DNA of 32,567 nt from Acidimicrobiales bacterium (GCA_013003535.1 JABDIY010000059.1:1-32567), one strand, 5' to 3'; shown: positions 15,521 through 23,970, counted from the stretch's first letter. Notes: generated by a model not told the origin, from the sequence alone. Numbers and translations: made by a program.

Positions 15521-16234
15521 GTGGCTCTCTATCGTGACCAGGGTGTGGTGCTCCGCACCCACAAGCTGGGAGAAGCCGATCGGATTATCACCCTCTTCAC
15601 CGCTCAACACGGCAAGATCCGAGCCGTAGCAAAAGGCGTTCGCCGGACTCGATCAAAGTTCGGATCCCGACTCGAACCAATGTCGTGGGTCAACGGTCAG
15701 TTCTATGAAGGGCGAAACCTCGACATCGTCACGCAGGTGGAAACAGCGCACCGCTTCGACCACCTTCGAATCGATTCTGACCGCCTCCACCGGGCCGCGG
15801 TAATGCTGGAAGCCGTTGAATTCACCACCAGCGACGGAGGAGTTGATCGATCGATCTTCAATCTCCTCACCGGTGCCCTCAAGGAACTGGACCGCACCGG
15901 AAATCACAGTGTGCTGCCGGCGTTCGTGGCGAAGCTCTTGACGCTGGAAGGAATTCAGCCGCTGGTAGACGAGTGCGTGGTGTGTGGTGCCACCGAAGAA
16001 CTCCAAGCAATCAACCTTCATCAGGGCGGCGTCCTGTGCCGTGAGCACCGGTCAGGTCAGATCATTACACCCGAGGTTCGGACGGCGTTGGGGCTGGTTT
16101 TCTCCGGCGAGGTGCGACGAATGATCGACGAGACGCCGCCAGCTGTAGCCGATGCCACAGAGTTCCTGGCCGTGCAGTTGCTGGAACAACATCTGGAGCG
16201 GCGGCTCAAATCGGCCACAGTGTTCGGAATGTGA
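15521..16234 (+). CDS. recO: DNA repair protein RecO
   Basis: RecO works in the RecFOR pathway, annealing SSB-coated DNA and loading RecA at gaps. The N-terminal OB fold is recognisable from ALYRDQGVVLRTHKLGEADR and IITLFTAQHGKIRAVAKG, followed by RRTRSKFGSRLEP. The C-terminal zinc-binding region has CVVCG and VLCREH. Length (237) is normal. The start is GTG at 15521, the second of two identical start regions created by a 47-bp tandem duplication. It converges on the Thr/Pro-rich gene with only 4 bp between stops. In many actinobacteria recO directly follows era; here the two are about 4 kb apart and on opposite strands. Confidence 0.94.
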   Translation: MALYRDQGVVLRTHKLGEADRIITLFTAQHGKIRAVAKGVRRTRSKFGSRLEPMSWVNGQFYEGRNLDIVTQVETAHRFDHLRIDSDRLHRAAVMLEAVEFTTSDGGVDRSIFNLLTGALKELDRTGNHSVLPAFVAKLLTLEGIQPLVDECVVCGATEELQAINLHQGGVLCREHRSGQIITPEVRTALGLVFSGEVRRMIDETPPAVADATEFLAVQLLEQHLERRLKSATVFGM

Positions 16235-16238
16235 CGAG

Positions 16239-17057
16239 CTAAGGCGGCGGATCGCCCGTTCCCTGCCATGTTGGCGGAGCGAACGTGATGTCGGGAATGG
16301 TGATCTGCGTTGTTGGGGGTGCCGTTGTTGTGGGCCGACGTGTTGTGGGTGGCCGAGTGGTGGCCGGGCGAGCGGTTGTGGGCGGGGTCGTTGTGGGCGC
16401 AGCGGTTGTGGGCGGGCGGGCAGTTGTGGGCGGGGTCGTTGTAGAACTGGATGAGGCGGCCGTTGAAGAGGTAGTGCTAGCGGCAGTGGTTGATGGCGCT
16501 TCAGTGGTTGTGGTTACAACGGTGGTCGGTGTGGTAGGCGGTTCCGGCACGGTGGCCACGGTGGTCACTCCACCAACGGTTGGTTCGGTAGTGGATTCCA
16601 CCGACGCATCGGACTCCCGCCCGAGAATCGTGAGTACTACCGACCCTGAAAAGGCGGCAACGAAGAGCACAGCGAGGGTGACCGTAACCGGCTGAGCCGC
16701 GGGACTCCGGCGAGTACCCGAGGGCGCCGCGGTGCCGATGCTGCGCCTGCGAATCGTAGAGGAAGGGTGGCTGGTGGCGACTGGCCGGATGGAACTGACC
16801 GGTCGTTCAGAACCTGTCAGCGGGCGTCTGCCGACGATTGCCGCTGCCGGTTCGGGCCGACCGAATACGCTTCCTGCCACGACGTCCTCGATAGCTCGCG
16901 ACGTCCGTCGATCGTTCGGAGCGCTGAGAATCGCCGCATCGAGCTGTTGCACCGTGGGGGAATCCATTGCCAACAATGCTTCGGCGAGCGACATCGCCTC
17001 GTCGTCCCGAAAAACACTTCCGTCGGAAGATTCCTGGTTTTCCGGCGTGTTCGACAT
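16239..17057 (-). CDS. Single-pass membrane protein with Thr/Pro-rich outer tail
   Basis: No family is recognised. The first 120 residues are cytoplasmic-looking and include an acidic helical part (DDEAMSLAEALLAMDSPTVQ) and a basic region ending in TRRSPAAQ. One membrane helix follows (VTVTLAVLFVAAFSGSVVLT). The remaining 110 or so residues are a low-complexity Thr/Pro/Ala tail, TTTTEAPSTTAAST and PPTTARPPTTAAPTTTPP, ending with a short ordered-looking segment (ITIPDITFAPPTWQGTG). The layout resembles anti-sigma or envelope spacer proteins, but this is only a shape argument. ATG at 17057 is preferred over TTG at 17072. Divergent from the DinG-like helicase with a 76-bp gap. Confidence 0.65.
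   Translation of the reverse strand: MSNTPENQESSDGSVFRDDEAMSLAEALLAMDSPTVQQLDAAILSAPNDRRTSRAIEDVVAGSVFGRPEPAAAIVGRRPLTGSERPVSSIRPVATSHPSSTIRRRSIGTAAPSGTRRSPAAQPVTVTLAVLFVAAFSGSVVLTILGRESDASVESTTEPTVGGVTTVATVPEPPTTPTTVVTTTTEAPSTTAASTTSSTAASSSSTTTPPTTARPPTTAAPTTTPPTTARPATTRPPTTRRPTTTAPPTTQITIPDITFAPPTWQGTGDPPP
16310..16443. repeat. Low-complexity GTTGTGGGCGG-type repeats
   Basis: Degenerate units of GTTGTGGGCGG are repeated with spacings in multiples of three, encoding the Thr/Pro-rich tail on the minus strand. A longer unit beginning AGCGGTTGTGGGCGGG appears twice (from 16371 and 16401). Such sequence is prone to slippage, so the length of the tail may vary between strains. Confidence 0.6.
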
Positions 17058-17120
17058 GGGTGAAGTCAGCAAAGGGTCGCAGAGATTACGACGCCAACGC
17101 CTAAAGCTTAAGATATCTCC

Positions 17121-17126
17121 TAACCT
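17121..17126 (+). promoter_or_regulatory. -10 box of leaderless dinG-like transcript
   Basis: TAACCT is followed by 7 nt (CGGGTCC) and then GTG at 17134. No ribosome-binding site is present. This supports GTG 17134 as the helicase start although the frame is open much further upstream. Confidence 0.45.
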
Positions 17127-17133
17127 CGGGTCC

Positions 17134-19050
17134 GTGTCGAAGATCCCGAACCTTCTGGGAAGAGTTACTCACGAGGTCGCCGGTGGCGGGGAGGAACGCC
17201 CAGGTCAGGCGGAGATGGCCGAGATCGTGGCCCAGATAGTAGGCAAAGCCGGCGAAGCGGTTGCCATCCAGGCCGGGACCGGCACGGGCAAGAGCATTGC
17301 GTATCTGACCCCAGTAGTGGACGCTTTGGCGCATCGACGGATCGAACGGGCCGTCATCGCCACCGCCACCATCGCCCTCCAGGACCAGCTCCTGAGTTCA
17401 GATCTCCCCACCACTATCAAGGCATTGGAGGTAGATGTGAGCGCGGCGGTGTTGAAGGGGCGCTCCAACTATCTCTGCCTTCAACGGCTGGATGAACTCA
17501 ATGAATCGAACCTTGCTGAACAACAACAGCTCCTGGCAGGAAGCGATGCCCAGTCTCACCTGCCGGCGCTGAACGAATGGGCCAAGGTCACCACCCAGGG
17601 AGACCGGGAGGAACTCGTCCCCGCTCCCCCGGCGACCATTTGGCGGGCGATCAGCGTCGGCCCCGACGAATGCCCTGGGGCGGCCCGCTGCCCCCGGGGT
17701 GATGACTGTTTTGCCGAAACCGCCCGCAACGCTGCCGCCGATGCGGACATCGTAATCACCAACCATCATTTCTACGGCATCCACATGGCCTCGGAAGGAA
17801 CGTTACTTCCACCCCATGACGTAGTGATCTTCGATGAGGCCCACAATCTGCCCGAGGTCATCAGCGCCACGACCGGCGCCGAAATCAGCGGCGGCCGTTT
17901 CCGCAACATCGCCCGCCGAGTTCGGAGTCTGTTCACCGACGGCGACATCGCCGACCTCTTGATTCGCTCGGCCGACGACCTTCCGGATGAACTTCGCGAC
18001 CACACGGGCAATCGCATCACAGTCAGCGCCCAACTGATGGCAGTGCTGCTGGCTGGTCGGGCCCGCTGCGAGAACGCGGGAAAAGGTCTTCGCAAGGTGA
18101 GCGAAACCGCCAAGAGCGGTGGAACCCCCCTGGATACAAAGACGGCTACTCGTATCGAGCGGGCCATGCGCCTACTCACTTCGCTCATCGAGGACATCGA
18201 TCTCGTCATGGCCTCAGAGCCCGACACCACGGTGCTCTGGGTGGATGGCACCTACGCGAACCCGGTGCTCCGGGCCACGCCAATCGACGTAAGCCCAATC
18301 TGTGCGGCACAACTGTGGCCGGGTCAGTCCGTGATTCTCACAAGCGCCACCGTGCCATCTTCCCTTGGAGCGTCGCTGGGTCGCCCGGAGTTGGAGCATC
18401 GGAGTGTGACCTCGCCATTCGACTACGCCGAGTTGGGGTACCTGTATTGCCCAGTGCACCTTCCCTTGCCGAACAGCCCGGACTTCGCCAAAGCCAGCCG
18501 CGAGGAGATCGTTCGCCTCGTCACAGCGGCCGGGGGGCGTTCATTGTGCCTCTTCACCTCCTACCGGGCGATGGAAGGGGCGGCCGAGCATTTCGAGACC
18601 GAACTGGACGAAGAGATAACCGTCTTGGTGCAAGGCACCGAGTCGAAGTCCGAACTCATCCGCCGATTTGTGGAGACCGACCGCGTGGCGCTCTTGGCCA
18701 CCATGAGTTTCTGGCAGGGAGTTGACCTTCCCGGCGACGACCTCACGCTGGTCACGATCGACCGCATCCCGTTTCCCCGGCCGGACGACCCAGTCTTGTC
18801 CGCTCGTCGAGATCGGCTGGGGAACAGAGCATTTGGTGCGATCGACCTTCCTCGAGCCGCCACCCTTCTCGCTCAGGCGGCTGGCCGGCTCGTGCGCCGC
18901 AGCACAGACCGCGGGGTGGTGGCGGTCCTGGACAAACGACTGGCCACATCCAAGAGCTACCGGTGGGACCTCATCAATGCTCTTCCACCCTTCGAACGAA
19001 CCAAGGATCCCGAGGTGGTCTATGAGTTCCTCCAGTCGCTCGACGGCTAA
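17134..19050 (+). CDS. DinG/XPD-family ATP-dependent DNA helicase
   Basis: A 5'-3' superfamily-2 helicase of the iron-sulfur XPD/DinG type, expected to act on R-loops, D-loops or damaged DNA. Walker A is AGTGTGKS (47-54), with IALQDQLL as motif Ia. Four cysteines at 115, 180, 186 and 192 (YLCLQ, CPGAARCPRGDDC) fit the 4Fe-4S cluster. Walker B is DEAH (234-237). C-terminal motifs include ATMSFWQGVDLPGD and the Arg-finger motif QAAGRLVRRSTDRG. Length is 638. I set the start at GTG 17134, since upstream codons overlap the divergent gene and lack domain similarity. It converges on the SGNH gene with a 17-bp gap. Confidence 0.9.
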   Translation: MSKIPNLLGRVTHEVAGGGEERPGQAEMAEIVAQIVGKAGEAVAIQAGTGTGKSIAYLTPVVDALAHRRIERAVIATATIALQDQLLSSDLPTTIKALEVDVSAAVLKGRSNYLCLQRLDELNESNLAEQQQLLAGSDAQSHLPALNEWAKVTTQGDREELVPAPPATIWRAISVGPDECPGAARCPRGDDCFAETARNAAADADIVITNHHFYGIHMASEGTLLPPHDVVIFDEAHNLPEVISATTGAEISGGRFRNIARRVRSLFTDGDIADLLIRSADDLPDELRDHTGNRITVSAQLMAVLLAGRARCENAGKGLRKVSETAKSGGTPLDTKTATRIERAMRLLTSLIEDIDLVMASEPDTTVLWVDGTYANPVLRATPIDVSPICAAQLWPGQSVILTSATVPSSLGASLGRPELEHRSVTSPFDYAELGYLYCPVHLPLPNSPDFAKASREEIVRLVTAAGGRSLCLFTSYRAMEGAAEHFETELDEEITVLVQGTESKSELIRRFVETDRVALLATMSFWQGVDLPGDDLTLVTIDRIPFPRPDDPVLSARRDRLGNRAFGAIDLPRAATLLAQAAGRLVRRSTDRGVVAVLDKRLATSKSYRWDLINALPPFERTKDPEVVYEFLQSLDG

Positions 19051-19067
19051 CGGTTAGCCACTACGCG

Positions 19068-19781
19068 TCACGGTGCCATGGCCCCGGCGGGAAGGACGCT
19101 GCGGGCGTCGAGGCCGAGGGCGTCAGCGATCATCCGATGCAGAACATCGATCCCGTCGAAGTTTGGATGAATACCATCGCTGCGCAGGAGTTCCGCGGTG
19201 GCCGTAGCCTTCCAGTCCACCAGTGTGACGTGCTCATGTCGGTCGGCAACCGCCGAGATCGCTTCATTGGCCCCCGCCGCCCATGGTCGATCCACGGCCA
19301 CGTTCACCAGTACAACTCGACGATCAGCCAACTGCGTCACGGCGACGTCGAGTAGCTGCTCGGCGTCTGGCCAGAACCCATTTGACCCCAGATGAATGAC
19401 CACGCGCCCCGGGATACCGGCTCCGCTGAGTTCGACCTCGGCGAGGACCGCGTCGAGAGCCATGACACTCCGAGAGACTTCTGTGGCATAGACCGTGCGG
19501 TAGCCAAACGCTTTGTTGGTGAGATGCAAGCTTTCGAGGATTGAGTCGCCGATTACCAAGACGCCGCCGTCGTGTTCCTGTACAACCGCCTTCGGCGCAG
19601 TCGACGACGGCGGGATGCTGCTGGTCGGAACGGTCGTCACGATGGCCGACGTGGAGTTACCACCGGTTGCGGCCACTATTTGCGGGACGGGGAGATCGTC
19701 ACCGGGGACGAAACCGCTGAGAACCAACGCTGTACAAATGGCCGCACCACACCCCAGAAGCGACGCAAGGAACGGTCTCAT
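19068..19781 (-). CDS. Secreted or membrane-anchored SGNH-hydrolase-like protein
   Basis: The first 25 residues (RPFLASLLGCGAAICTALVL) form a signal peptide or anchor, followed by a Ser/Thr/Pro linker of about 40 residues. The folded part has SGNH blocks: VLVIGDSI with the nucleophile Ser, HLGSNGFW with the oxyanion Asn, and SDGIHPN with the Asp-His pair. Proteins of this design remove or transfer acyl groups on envelope polysaccharides, and related domains are fused to acyltransferase-3 proteins; that role is inference. The neighbours, a helicase and a cold-shock gene, do not help. Length is 237. Confidence 0.8.
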   Translation of the reverse strand: MRPFLASLLGCGAAICTALVLSGFVPGDDLPVPQIVAATGGNSTSAIVTTVPTSSIPPSSTAPKAVVQEHDGGVLVIGDSILESLHLTNKAFGYRTVYATEVSRSVMALDAVLAEVELSGAGIPGRVVIHLGSNGFWPDAEQLLDVAVTQLADRRVVLVNVAVDRPWAAGANEAISAVADRHEHVTLVDWKATATAELLRSDGIHPNFDGIDVLHRMIADALGLDARSVLPAGAMAP

Positions 19782-19929
19782 CAGGAGCTATCGGCAACTC
19801 AAATCCGGCTCTGAGCGATCCGGAAACGGATTGGCCAGGATGGTCCCGTTCGATCGAGCCCCGGTTGGGGCTCATCAACCCGCCAAGATCCTTTGGAGCA
19901 GTTGCAGGGGGAAGTGCCTTGGTTTGACC

Positions 19930-19935
19930 TATGAT
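19930..19935 (+). promoter_or_regulatory. Possible -10 box for the cold-shock gene
   Basis: TATGAT matches the consensus at five of six positions. Use of it gives a leader of roughly 45 nt that turns AT-rich (AAATTAAAGAAAAGTGAATT) before the ATG, which is common for cold-shock genes. No good -35 is seen. Confidence 0.35.
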
Positions 19936-19987
19936 GATCCGTGAGCAGGCCGCGTTGGCTTGTTCAAATTAAAGAAAAGTGAATTAA

Positions 19988-20185
19988 ATGCAAGGCACCG
20001 TAAAGTTTTTCAACGTCGACAAGGGCTTCGGCTTCATCTCTCGCGAAGGTGGTGATGACGTCTTCGTTCATTACTCCAATATCGCGGGTGACGGGTACAA
20101 GTCCCTCGACGAAGGTCAGTTGGTCGAGTTCGATGTGGCCCCCGGTCGCAAGGGCGAAGAAGCCCAGAACGTTCGTCCTGTCTAA
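19988..20185 (+). CDS. Cold-shock domain protein
   Basis: A 65-residue single cold-shock domain that binds single-stranded RNA/DNA and melts mRNA structure. Both RNA-binding motifs are intact: RNP1 KGFGFISRE and RNP2 DVFVHYSNI. The length is exactly that of CspA-type proteins. ATG is preceded by a purine-rich, AT-rich leader without a perfect ribosome-binding site. It is a monocistronic unit, ended by a strong terminator 18 bp after the stop. It converges with era. Confidence 0.95.
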   Translation: MQGTVKFFNVDKGFGFISREGGDDVFVHYSNIAGDGYKSLDEGQLVEFDVAPGRKGEEAQNVRPV

Positions 20186-20202
20186 GTAACCATCAGGTCG
20201 CT

Positions 20203-20242
20203 AAACGCCGTCAGCCTTCGGGTTGGCGGCGTTTGTTGTTTT
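20203..20242 (+). terminator. Strong intrinsic terminator of the cold-shock gene
   Basis: A 14-bp stem, AAACGCCGTCAGCC (20203-20216) with GGTTGGCGGCGTTT (20221-20234), is capped by the very stable TTCG tetraloop and followed by GTTGTTTT. It lies between the convergent csp and era genes. The T-run is interrupted by one G. Confidence 0.9.
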
Positions 20243-20258
20243 AGGATCATCGCGTCAA

Positions 20259-21140
20259 CTATTCGATGTTGAGCAGTCGCTCCACACCCTCGGGATCCCG
20301 CTGCCAGTTGCTTTCGACGTTGACCACGAGCTCCAAGTGAAATCCCGGTGCCAACTGCTTGCGTACGTTGGTTCCAACTTTTTTCAGAACGCTCCCTCCG
20401 TGGCCGATCACAATTCCTTTCTGGCTATCGCGCTCCACCAGAATCTCCACGGTGATGTGTTGGTCGTTCCACTGGATCACCCGAGTAGCGACAGAATGAG
20501 GCAGCTCCTCTCGGAGTACCCGGAACAGTTGCTCCCTCACGAGTTCGGCTACCCAATGAGCGTCGCTGATATCGCTGACCGCATTCTCGGGGAACCATTG
20601 CGGGCCTTCCGGGAGCCGATCGATCAGGTGAGTAACCAGTGGTTCGATTCCTGCGCCGGTGAAGCCTGACACCGGAAAGTATGCCGAACAGTTCAATCCA
20701 CCAACCAGCATCAGCTGTTTGGCGACGGCCTCACGTTTCATCCCGTCGATCTTGTTGAGCACAACGATCGTCCGAGCTGGATCCAAGGTCTTGGCCAAAA
20801 AGGCATCACCCTTCCCATAGCCGCTGCGGGCATCCACAACGAAACAGACCAAGTCCGCCTCGCCTTGACCTTTGGCTGCGGTCCTGTTGAGTTTCTCCCC
20901 GAGGGCCGTACGAGGCTTGCCAACACCCGGAGTATCGACGAAGATCACTTGCGCATCGGGACGGGTGAGTACGCCGCGGATCTGATGGCGCGTGGTCTGG
21001 GCAGTGTTAGAAGTGATCGAAACCTTCTCGCCGATGATGGCGTTGACGATCGTGGATTTTCCGGTATTCGGGCGGCCGTACATCGCCACGAAACCGGACC
21101 GATACCCGGGAACGGTCTCAGGGATCAACGCGTCGGTCAC
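20259..21140 (-). CDS. era: GTPase Era, 30S ribosomal subunit maturation
   Basis: Binds the 3' end of 16S rRNA and helps complete the small subunit. The GTPase domain has G1 GRPNTGKS (22-29), switch region AQTTRHQIRG, G3 DTPG (69-72) and G4 NKID (129-132). The C-terminal KH domain has KGIVIGHGGSVLKKVGTNVR, the RNA-binding GxxG loop. Length (293) is typical. The GTG start overlaps the stop of the CBS-domain gene as GTGA, so it is the last gene of phoH-ybeY-corC-era. Confidence 0.96.
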   Translation of the reverse strand: MTDALIPETVPGYRSGFVAMYGRPNTGKSTIVNAIIGEKVSITSNTAQTTRHQIRGVLTRPDAQVIFVDTPGVGKPRTALGEKLNRTAAKGQGEADLVCFVVDARSGYGKGDAFLAKTLDPARTIVVLNKIDGMKREAVAKQLMLVGGLNCSAYFPVSGFTGAGIEPLVTHLIDRLPEGPQWFPENAVSDISDAHWVAELVREQLFRVLREELPHSVATRVIQWNDQHITVEILVERDSQKGIVIGHGGSVLKKVGTNVRKQLAPGFHLELVVNVESNWQRDPEGVERLLNIE

Positions 21141-22420
21141 GTTCCGACCTCATGTTCCACTGGGGCCGCAGCTCGGATACGAACGCGGGTAATGCGACGC
21201 CCCTGAACTTTCTGGACCCGCAGCAGGTGGCCCGCAACCTCGCACGACTCACCCACCGAAGGTACGCGGCCGAACAGGTCGATAACGAGCCCACCAACCG
21301 TGTCGTAGTCCCCCTCTGGCAGGCCGAGGTTTCCCAGAGAGTTGAGTTCATCGATAGGGATGCGGGCGTCTACACCAAGGGTGCCGTCAGCCTGCCGGAC
21401 CACCAACGGTTCCTCGCGGTCGTATTCGTCGACGATCTCACCAACGAGTTCCTCGATCAGATCTTCGAGCGTGACGAGGCCGGCGATCCCGCCATACTCG
21501 TCCACCACCATGGCCATGTGAAATGCTTGCTGCTGCATCTCTCGAAGCAACTCAGCAACCTTCTTGGTCTCGGGAACGAAGTGGGCGTCGCGCAGGAACT
21601 TCGTTACGGGAGAATCCACCCGCCCGTCCAGCTCGGCGCGGATGAGATCCTTTACATACACCAGTCCTAAGACATCATCGGTGTTCTCGCCCACGACGGG
21701 AATTCTCGAGAAGCCGACCGCGCCACTGAGTTCTAGCGCACTCTCGACAGGCACGACAGCATCGAACACGGTCATGTCAGGGCGGGGCACCATCACTTCC
21801 CGCACAATCGTCTGACCGAACTCGATCACGCTTTCGATCAAGTCCCGATCGTCCTGTTCGATCACTTCATCGGCCACAGCGGCGTCGGCCAACGCAATGA
21901 ATTCCTCGGCCACGGCGAAGGGGCCACGCCGGAGTCCCTTGCCAGGCACGATCACGTTAGTGAGACCGATCAGCGCTTTTGTGAAAAGCCTGATTGGAGC
22001 GAAACCAACGAAGGCCGCCACTGGCCGACCGAGCGACATCGCCAGGCGATCGGAATGGAGAATGCCCCAGGTCCGAGGGACCGCCTCGGCGATTACAAAA
22101 ACGACAAGGAGGTTCACCGTGGCGACCACGACCACCCAAGCAGTGGAGAGCCAACTCTGGGCGAGCAACGCCACCAATGTGGCTTGAGCCAGTATCACGC
22201 CGGTGGCTACGAGCCGAAGCGGGTTGACCAGCGATTCGGGTTGGCTGAGAAGGTGAGCGATCTTGGCCGACCGGGCATCTGACTTGGGATCATCGCCGTT
22301 GAGATGATGAAGGCGAAACGCCGAGGTATTGGAAAATGCCTCCTCCATCATCACCAGGAACATGGCGATGGCAAGGAGCAGGACTGCGGCGATAACAGCT
22401 ACCAGTTCACCGCTGCTCAC
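21137..22420 (-). CDS. CNNM/CorC-HlyC type membrane protein with CBS domains
   Basis: The N-terminal DUF21/CNNM transmembrane domain spans about residues 1-170, with hydrophobic helices such as LVAVIAAVLLLAIAMFLVMM and AWVVVVATVNLLVVFVIAEA and the conserved acidic turn EAVPR. A pair of CBS domains follows (VMVPRPDMTVFDA, ALELSGAVGFSRIPVVGE, MAMVVDEYGGIAGLVTLEDL). The C-terminal CorC_HlyC domain ends with VGGLVIDLFGRVP and RITRVRIR. Homologues are implicated in Mg2+ or Co2+ transport, and many are misnamed haemolysins. The 427-residue gene overlaps ybeY (GTGA) upstream and era (GTGA) downstream, a placement conserved in many bacteria. Confidence 0.92.
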   Translation of the reverse strand: MSSGELVAVIAAVLLLAIAMFLVMMEEAFSNTSAFRLHHLNGDDPKSDARSAKIAHLLSQPESLVNPLRLVATGVILAQATLVALLAQSWLSTAWVVVVATVNLLVVFVIAEAVPRTWGILHSDRLAMSLGRPVAAFVGFAPIRLFTKALIGLTNVIVPGKGLRRGPFAVAEEFIALADAAVADEVIEQDDRDLIESVIEFGQTIVREVMVPRPDMTVFDAVVPVESALELSGAVGFSRIPVVGENTDDVLGLVYVKDLIRAELDGRVDSPVTKFLRDAHFVPETKKVAELLREMQQQAFHMAMVVDEYGGIAGLVTLEDLIEELVGEIVDEYDREEPLVVRQADGTLGVDARIPIDELNSLGNLGLPEGDYDTVGGLVIDLFGRVPSVGESCEVAGHLLRVQKVQGRRITRVRIRAAAPVEHEVGT

Positions 22421-22983
22421 AGCTGATCACCGGGATGAGTGATACCGAAGCGGCTGAGGTATCTAGCCTCCAACGTTTGCATGGCGGTTCGCTCGGCGTC
22501 GGTGTGATGGTCGTGGCCGAGCAGGTGCAGTGCGGCGTGCACCGCCAACAAGACCATCTCGTCCTCGAAGGTTCCGGCGTGCTGAGATGCCTGGGCTTGC
22601 GCTATTACCGGGCAGATCACGATGTCGCCGGCATGGGGGGTGAACCCGAACACGTCACCTTCGGAAGGGTCGTCCAGTGGAAAGCTGAGGACGTCCGTGG
22701 GACCAGCGCCGCCGAGGTGCTCGGCATTCAATGCGGCGATCCGGTCTTCCGCCACGAAGAACACGTGGCTCGTAGCGTTCTGCACCCCCTCGCCGATGAA
22801 CACGTCGTGCACAGCCGCGGAAATCCGTTCGATCAAATCTGCCGGTAACGGTTCTGCGTCAGCACTCCCATCACGCTGACGCTCGTCGCTTGTGGAGACC
22901 ACAATCCCCTGGACCGCCAGGGAAACATCGAGACTGGGTGCGACCGAATGATCGACGGGTAGAGAAACATGCGGGTCGATCAT
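22417..22983 (-). CDS. ybeY: Endoribonuclease YbeY, rRNA maturation factor
   Basis: Metal-dependent RNase involved in 16S rRNA 3'-end processing and quality control. The catalytic zinc motif HAALHLLGHDH places ligands at His149, His153 and His159. The upstream family motif LNAEHLGGAGPTDVLSFPL is intact. The protein has 188 residues and an N-terminal extension of about 30-40 residues compared with E. coli YbeY. Its ATG overlaps the phoH stop as ATGA, and its own stop overlaps the CBS gene start, so translation is coupled along the operon. Confidence 0.95.
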   Translation of the reverse strand: MIDPHVSLPVDHSVAPSLDVSLAVQGIVVSTSDERQRDGSADAEPLPADLIERISAAVHDVFIGEGVQNATSHVFFVAEDRIAALNAEHLGGAGPTDVLSFPLDDPSEGDVFGFTPHAGDIVICPVIAQAQASQHAGTFEDEMVLLAVHAALHLLGHDHHTDAERTAMQTLEARYLSRFGITHPGDQL

Positions 22984-23912
22984 GATGATCGCGGGCCCCT
23001 ACTGATTGTGTCTTTGGCTTCGGAATTGCGTTCATACGCCTCGACGATGTCCTGCACGATGCGGTGGCGCACAACATCGCCGGCGGTCAGGCGCACAAAC
23101 GCAAGACTGTCTACCTCGCCAAGGATTTCCTCGGTGCCGGCAAGGCCGCTGCGGCCGTTGATCACATCGACTTGGGTGATGTCCCCGGTAACGACAACCT
23201 TTGAACCAAAGCCGATCCGGGTGAGAAACATTTTCATCTGCTCAGGGGTGGTGTTCTGAGCTTCGTCGAGAATCACGAAACTGTCGTTGAGCGTGCGGCC
23301 CCGCATGAACGCCAACGGCGCAACCTCCACCGCATTGCGCTCAAAGAGTTTGGCCATCCCTTCCGCACCGACCATGTCCTGCAGAGCGTCGTACAGTGGT
23401 CGAAGATAGGGATCTACTTTGCTCATCAGGTCGCCCGGGAGGTATCCCAGACGCTCCCCGGCCTCGACAGCGGGGCGAGTGAGCAGAATCCGCTCCACCT
23501 CGCGGTTCTGAAGCGCCCGGACTGCGCACGCTACGGCCAACCAGCTCTTGCCTGTGCCAGCCGGACCGATTCCGAAGGTCACCATGTTGGTCCGAATGGA
23601 ATCGAGATACCGCTTTTGGCCGGCCGTCTTGGCCCGCACGGACTTCCCTCGAGCAGTGGTGAGGACGCGGTCACTGAACACATGGGAGGGGCTCTGATTC
23701 TCAGCCACCATGGTGACGGCTCGTCGCACCTGGGAGCGCTCGATTGCCTCACCCCGTTCTGCGATCAAAACGAGCTCGGTAACCACTTGGGCGGCTTTGG
23801 ACGCCTCCGGGCCATCGATTGTGATCTCGTTGCCGCGTACGTGAATCGTTGCGTCGAGGTTCTCGGTGATGGCGTCGAGATTCTCGTCCCGGCTACCCAG
23901 CAACTGCACCAT
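22980..23912 (-). CDS. phoH: PhoH-family ATPase
   Basis: P-loop ATPase of the PhoH/YbeZ family, which works with YbeY in RNA processing. An N-terminal KH-like region is followed by Walker A GPAGTGKS (116-123), the RPAVEAGERLGYLPGD motif, Walker B FVILDEAQN and VVVTGDITQVD. The interval given uses the first canonical start, ATG at 23912. However, the same frame continues upstream with ASTTTPIKINVPANHL, which looks like the expected first strand of PhoH, and stays open to a TGA at 24024-24026 without any ATG, GTG or TTG. A TAGCCT box lies 7 nt before an in-frame ATA at 23963, so the real start may be there. Confidence 0.93.
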   Translation of the reverse strand: MVQLLGSRDENLDAITENLDATIHVRGNEITIDGPEASKAAQVVTELVLIAERGEAIERSQVRRAVTMVAENQSPSHVFSDRVLTTARGKSVRAKTAGQKRYLDSIRTNMVTFGIGPAGTGKSWLAVACAVRALQNREVERILLTRPAVEAGERLGYLPGDLMSKVDPYLRPLYDALQDMVGAEGMAKLFERNAVEVAPLAFMRGRTLNDSFVILDEAQNTTPEQMKMFLTRIGFGSKVVVTGDITQVDVINGRSGLAGTEEILGEVDSLAFVRLTAGDVVRHRIVQDIVEAYERNSEAKDTISRGPRSS

Positions 23913-23970
23913 TAGGTGATTGGCAGGAACGTTGATCTTGATGGGGGTGGTAGTCGAAGCTATGTGCGTC

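Larger units (their letters stand above)
15451..15544 (+). repeat. Perfect 47-bp tandem duplication covering the recO promoter and start codon
   Basis: The 47 bp from 15451 to 15497 are repeated without change at 15498-15544. Each copy holds TAGGAT, a 6-nt spacer and GTG followed by the first codons of recO. Only the second GTG (15521) is in frame with the rest of recO, because 47 is not a multiple of three. The first GTG (15474) opens a 51-codon frame that ends at 15629 inside recO. Confidence 0.95.

Noticed and set aside
16310-16443. CRISPR-like or tandem array
   Set aside because: The units are short, vary, have no unique spacers and encode a Thr/Pro-rich tail in frame.
16732-17133. N-terminal extension of the DinG-like helicase
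   Set aside because: The frame is open but it overlaps the divergent Thr/Pro-rich gene and lacks helicase similarity; a TAACCT box 7 nt before GTG 17134 supports the shorter form.
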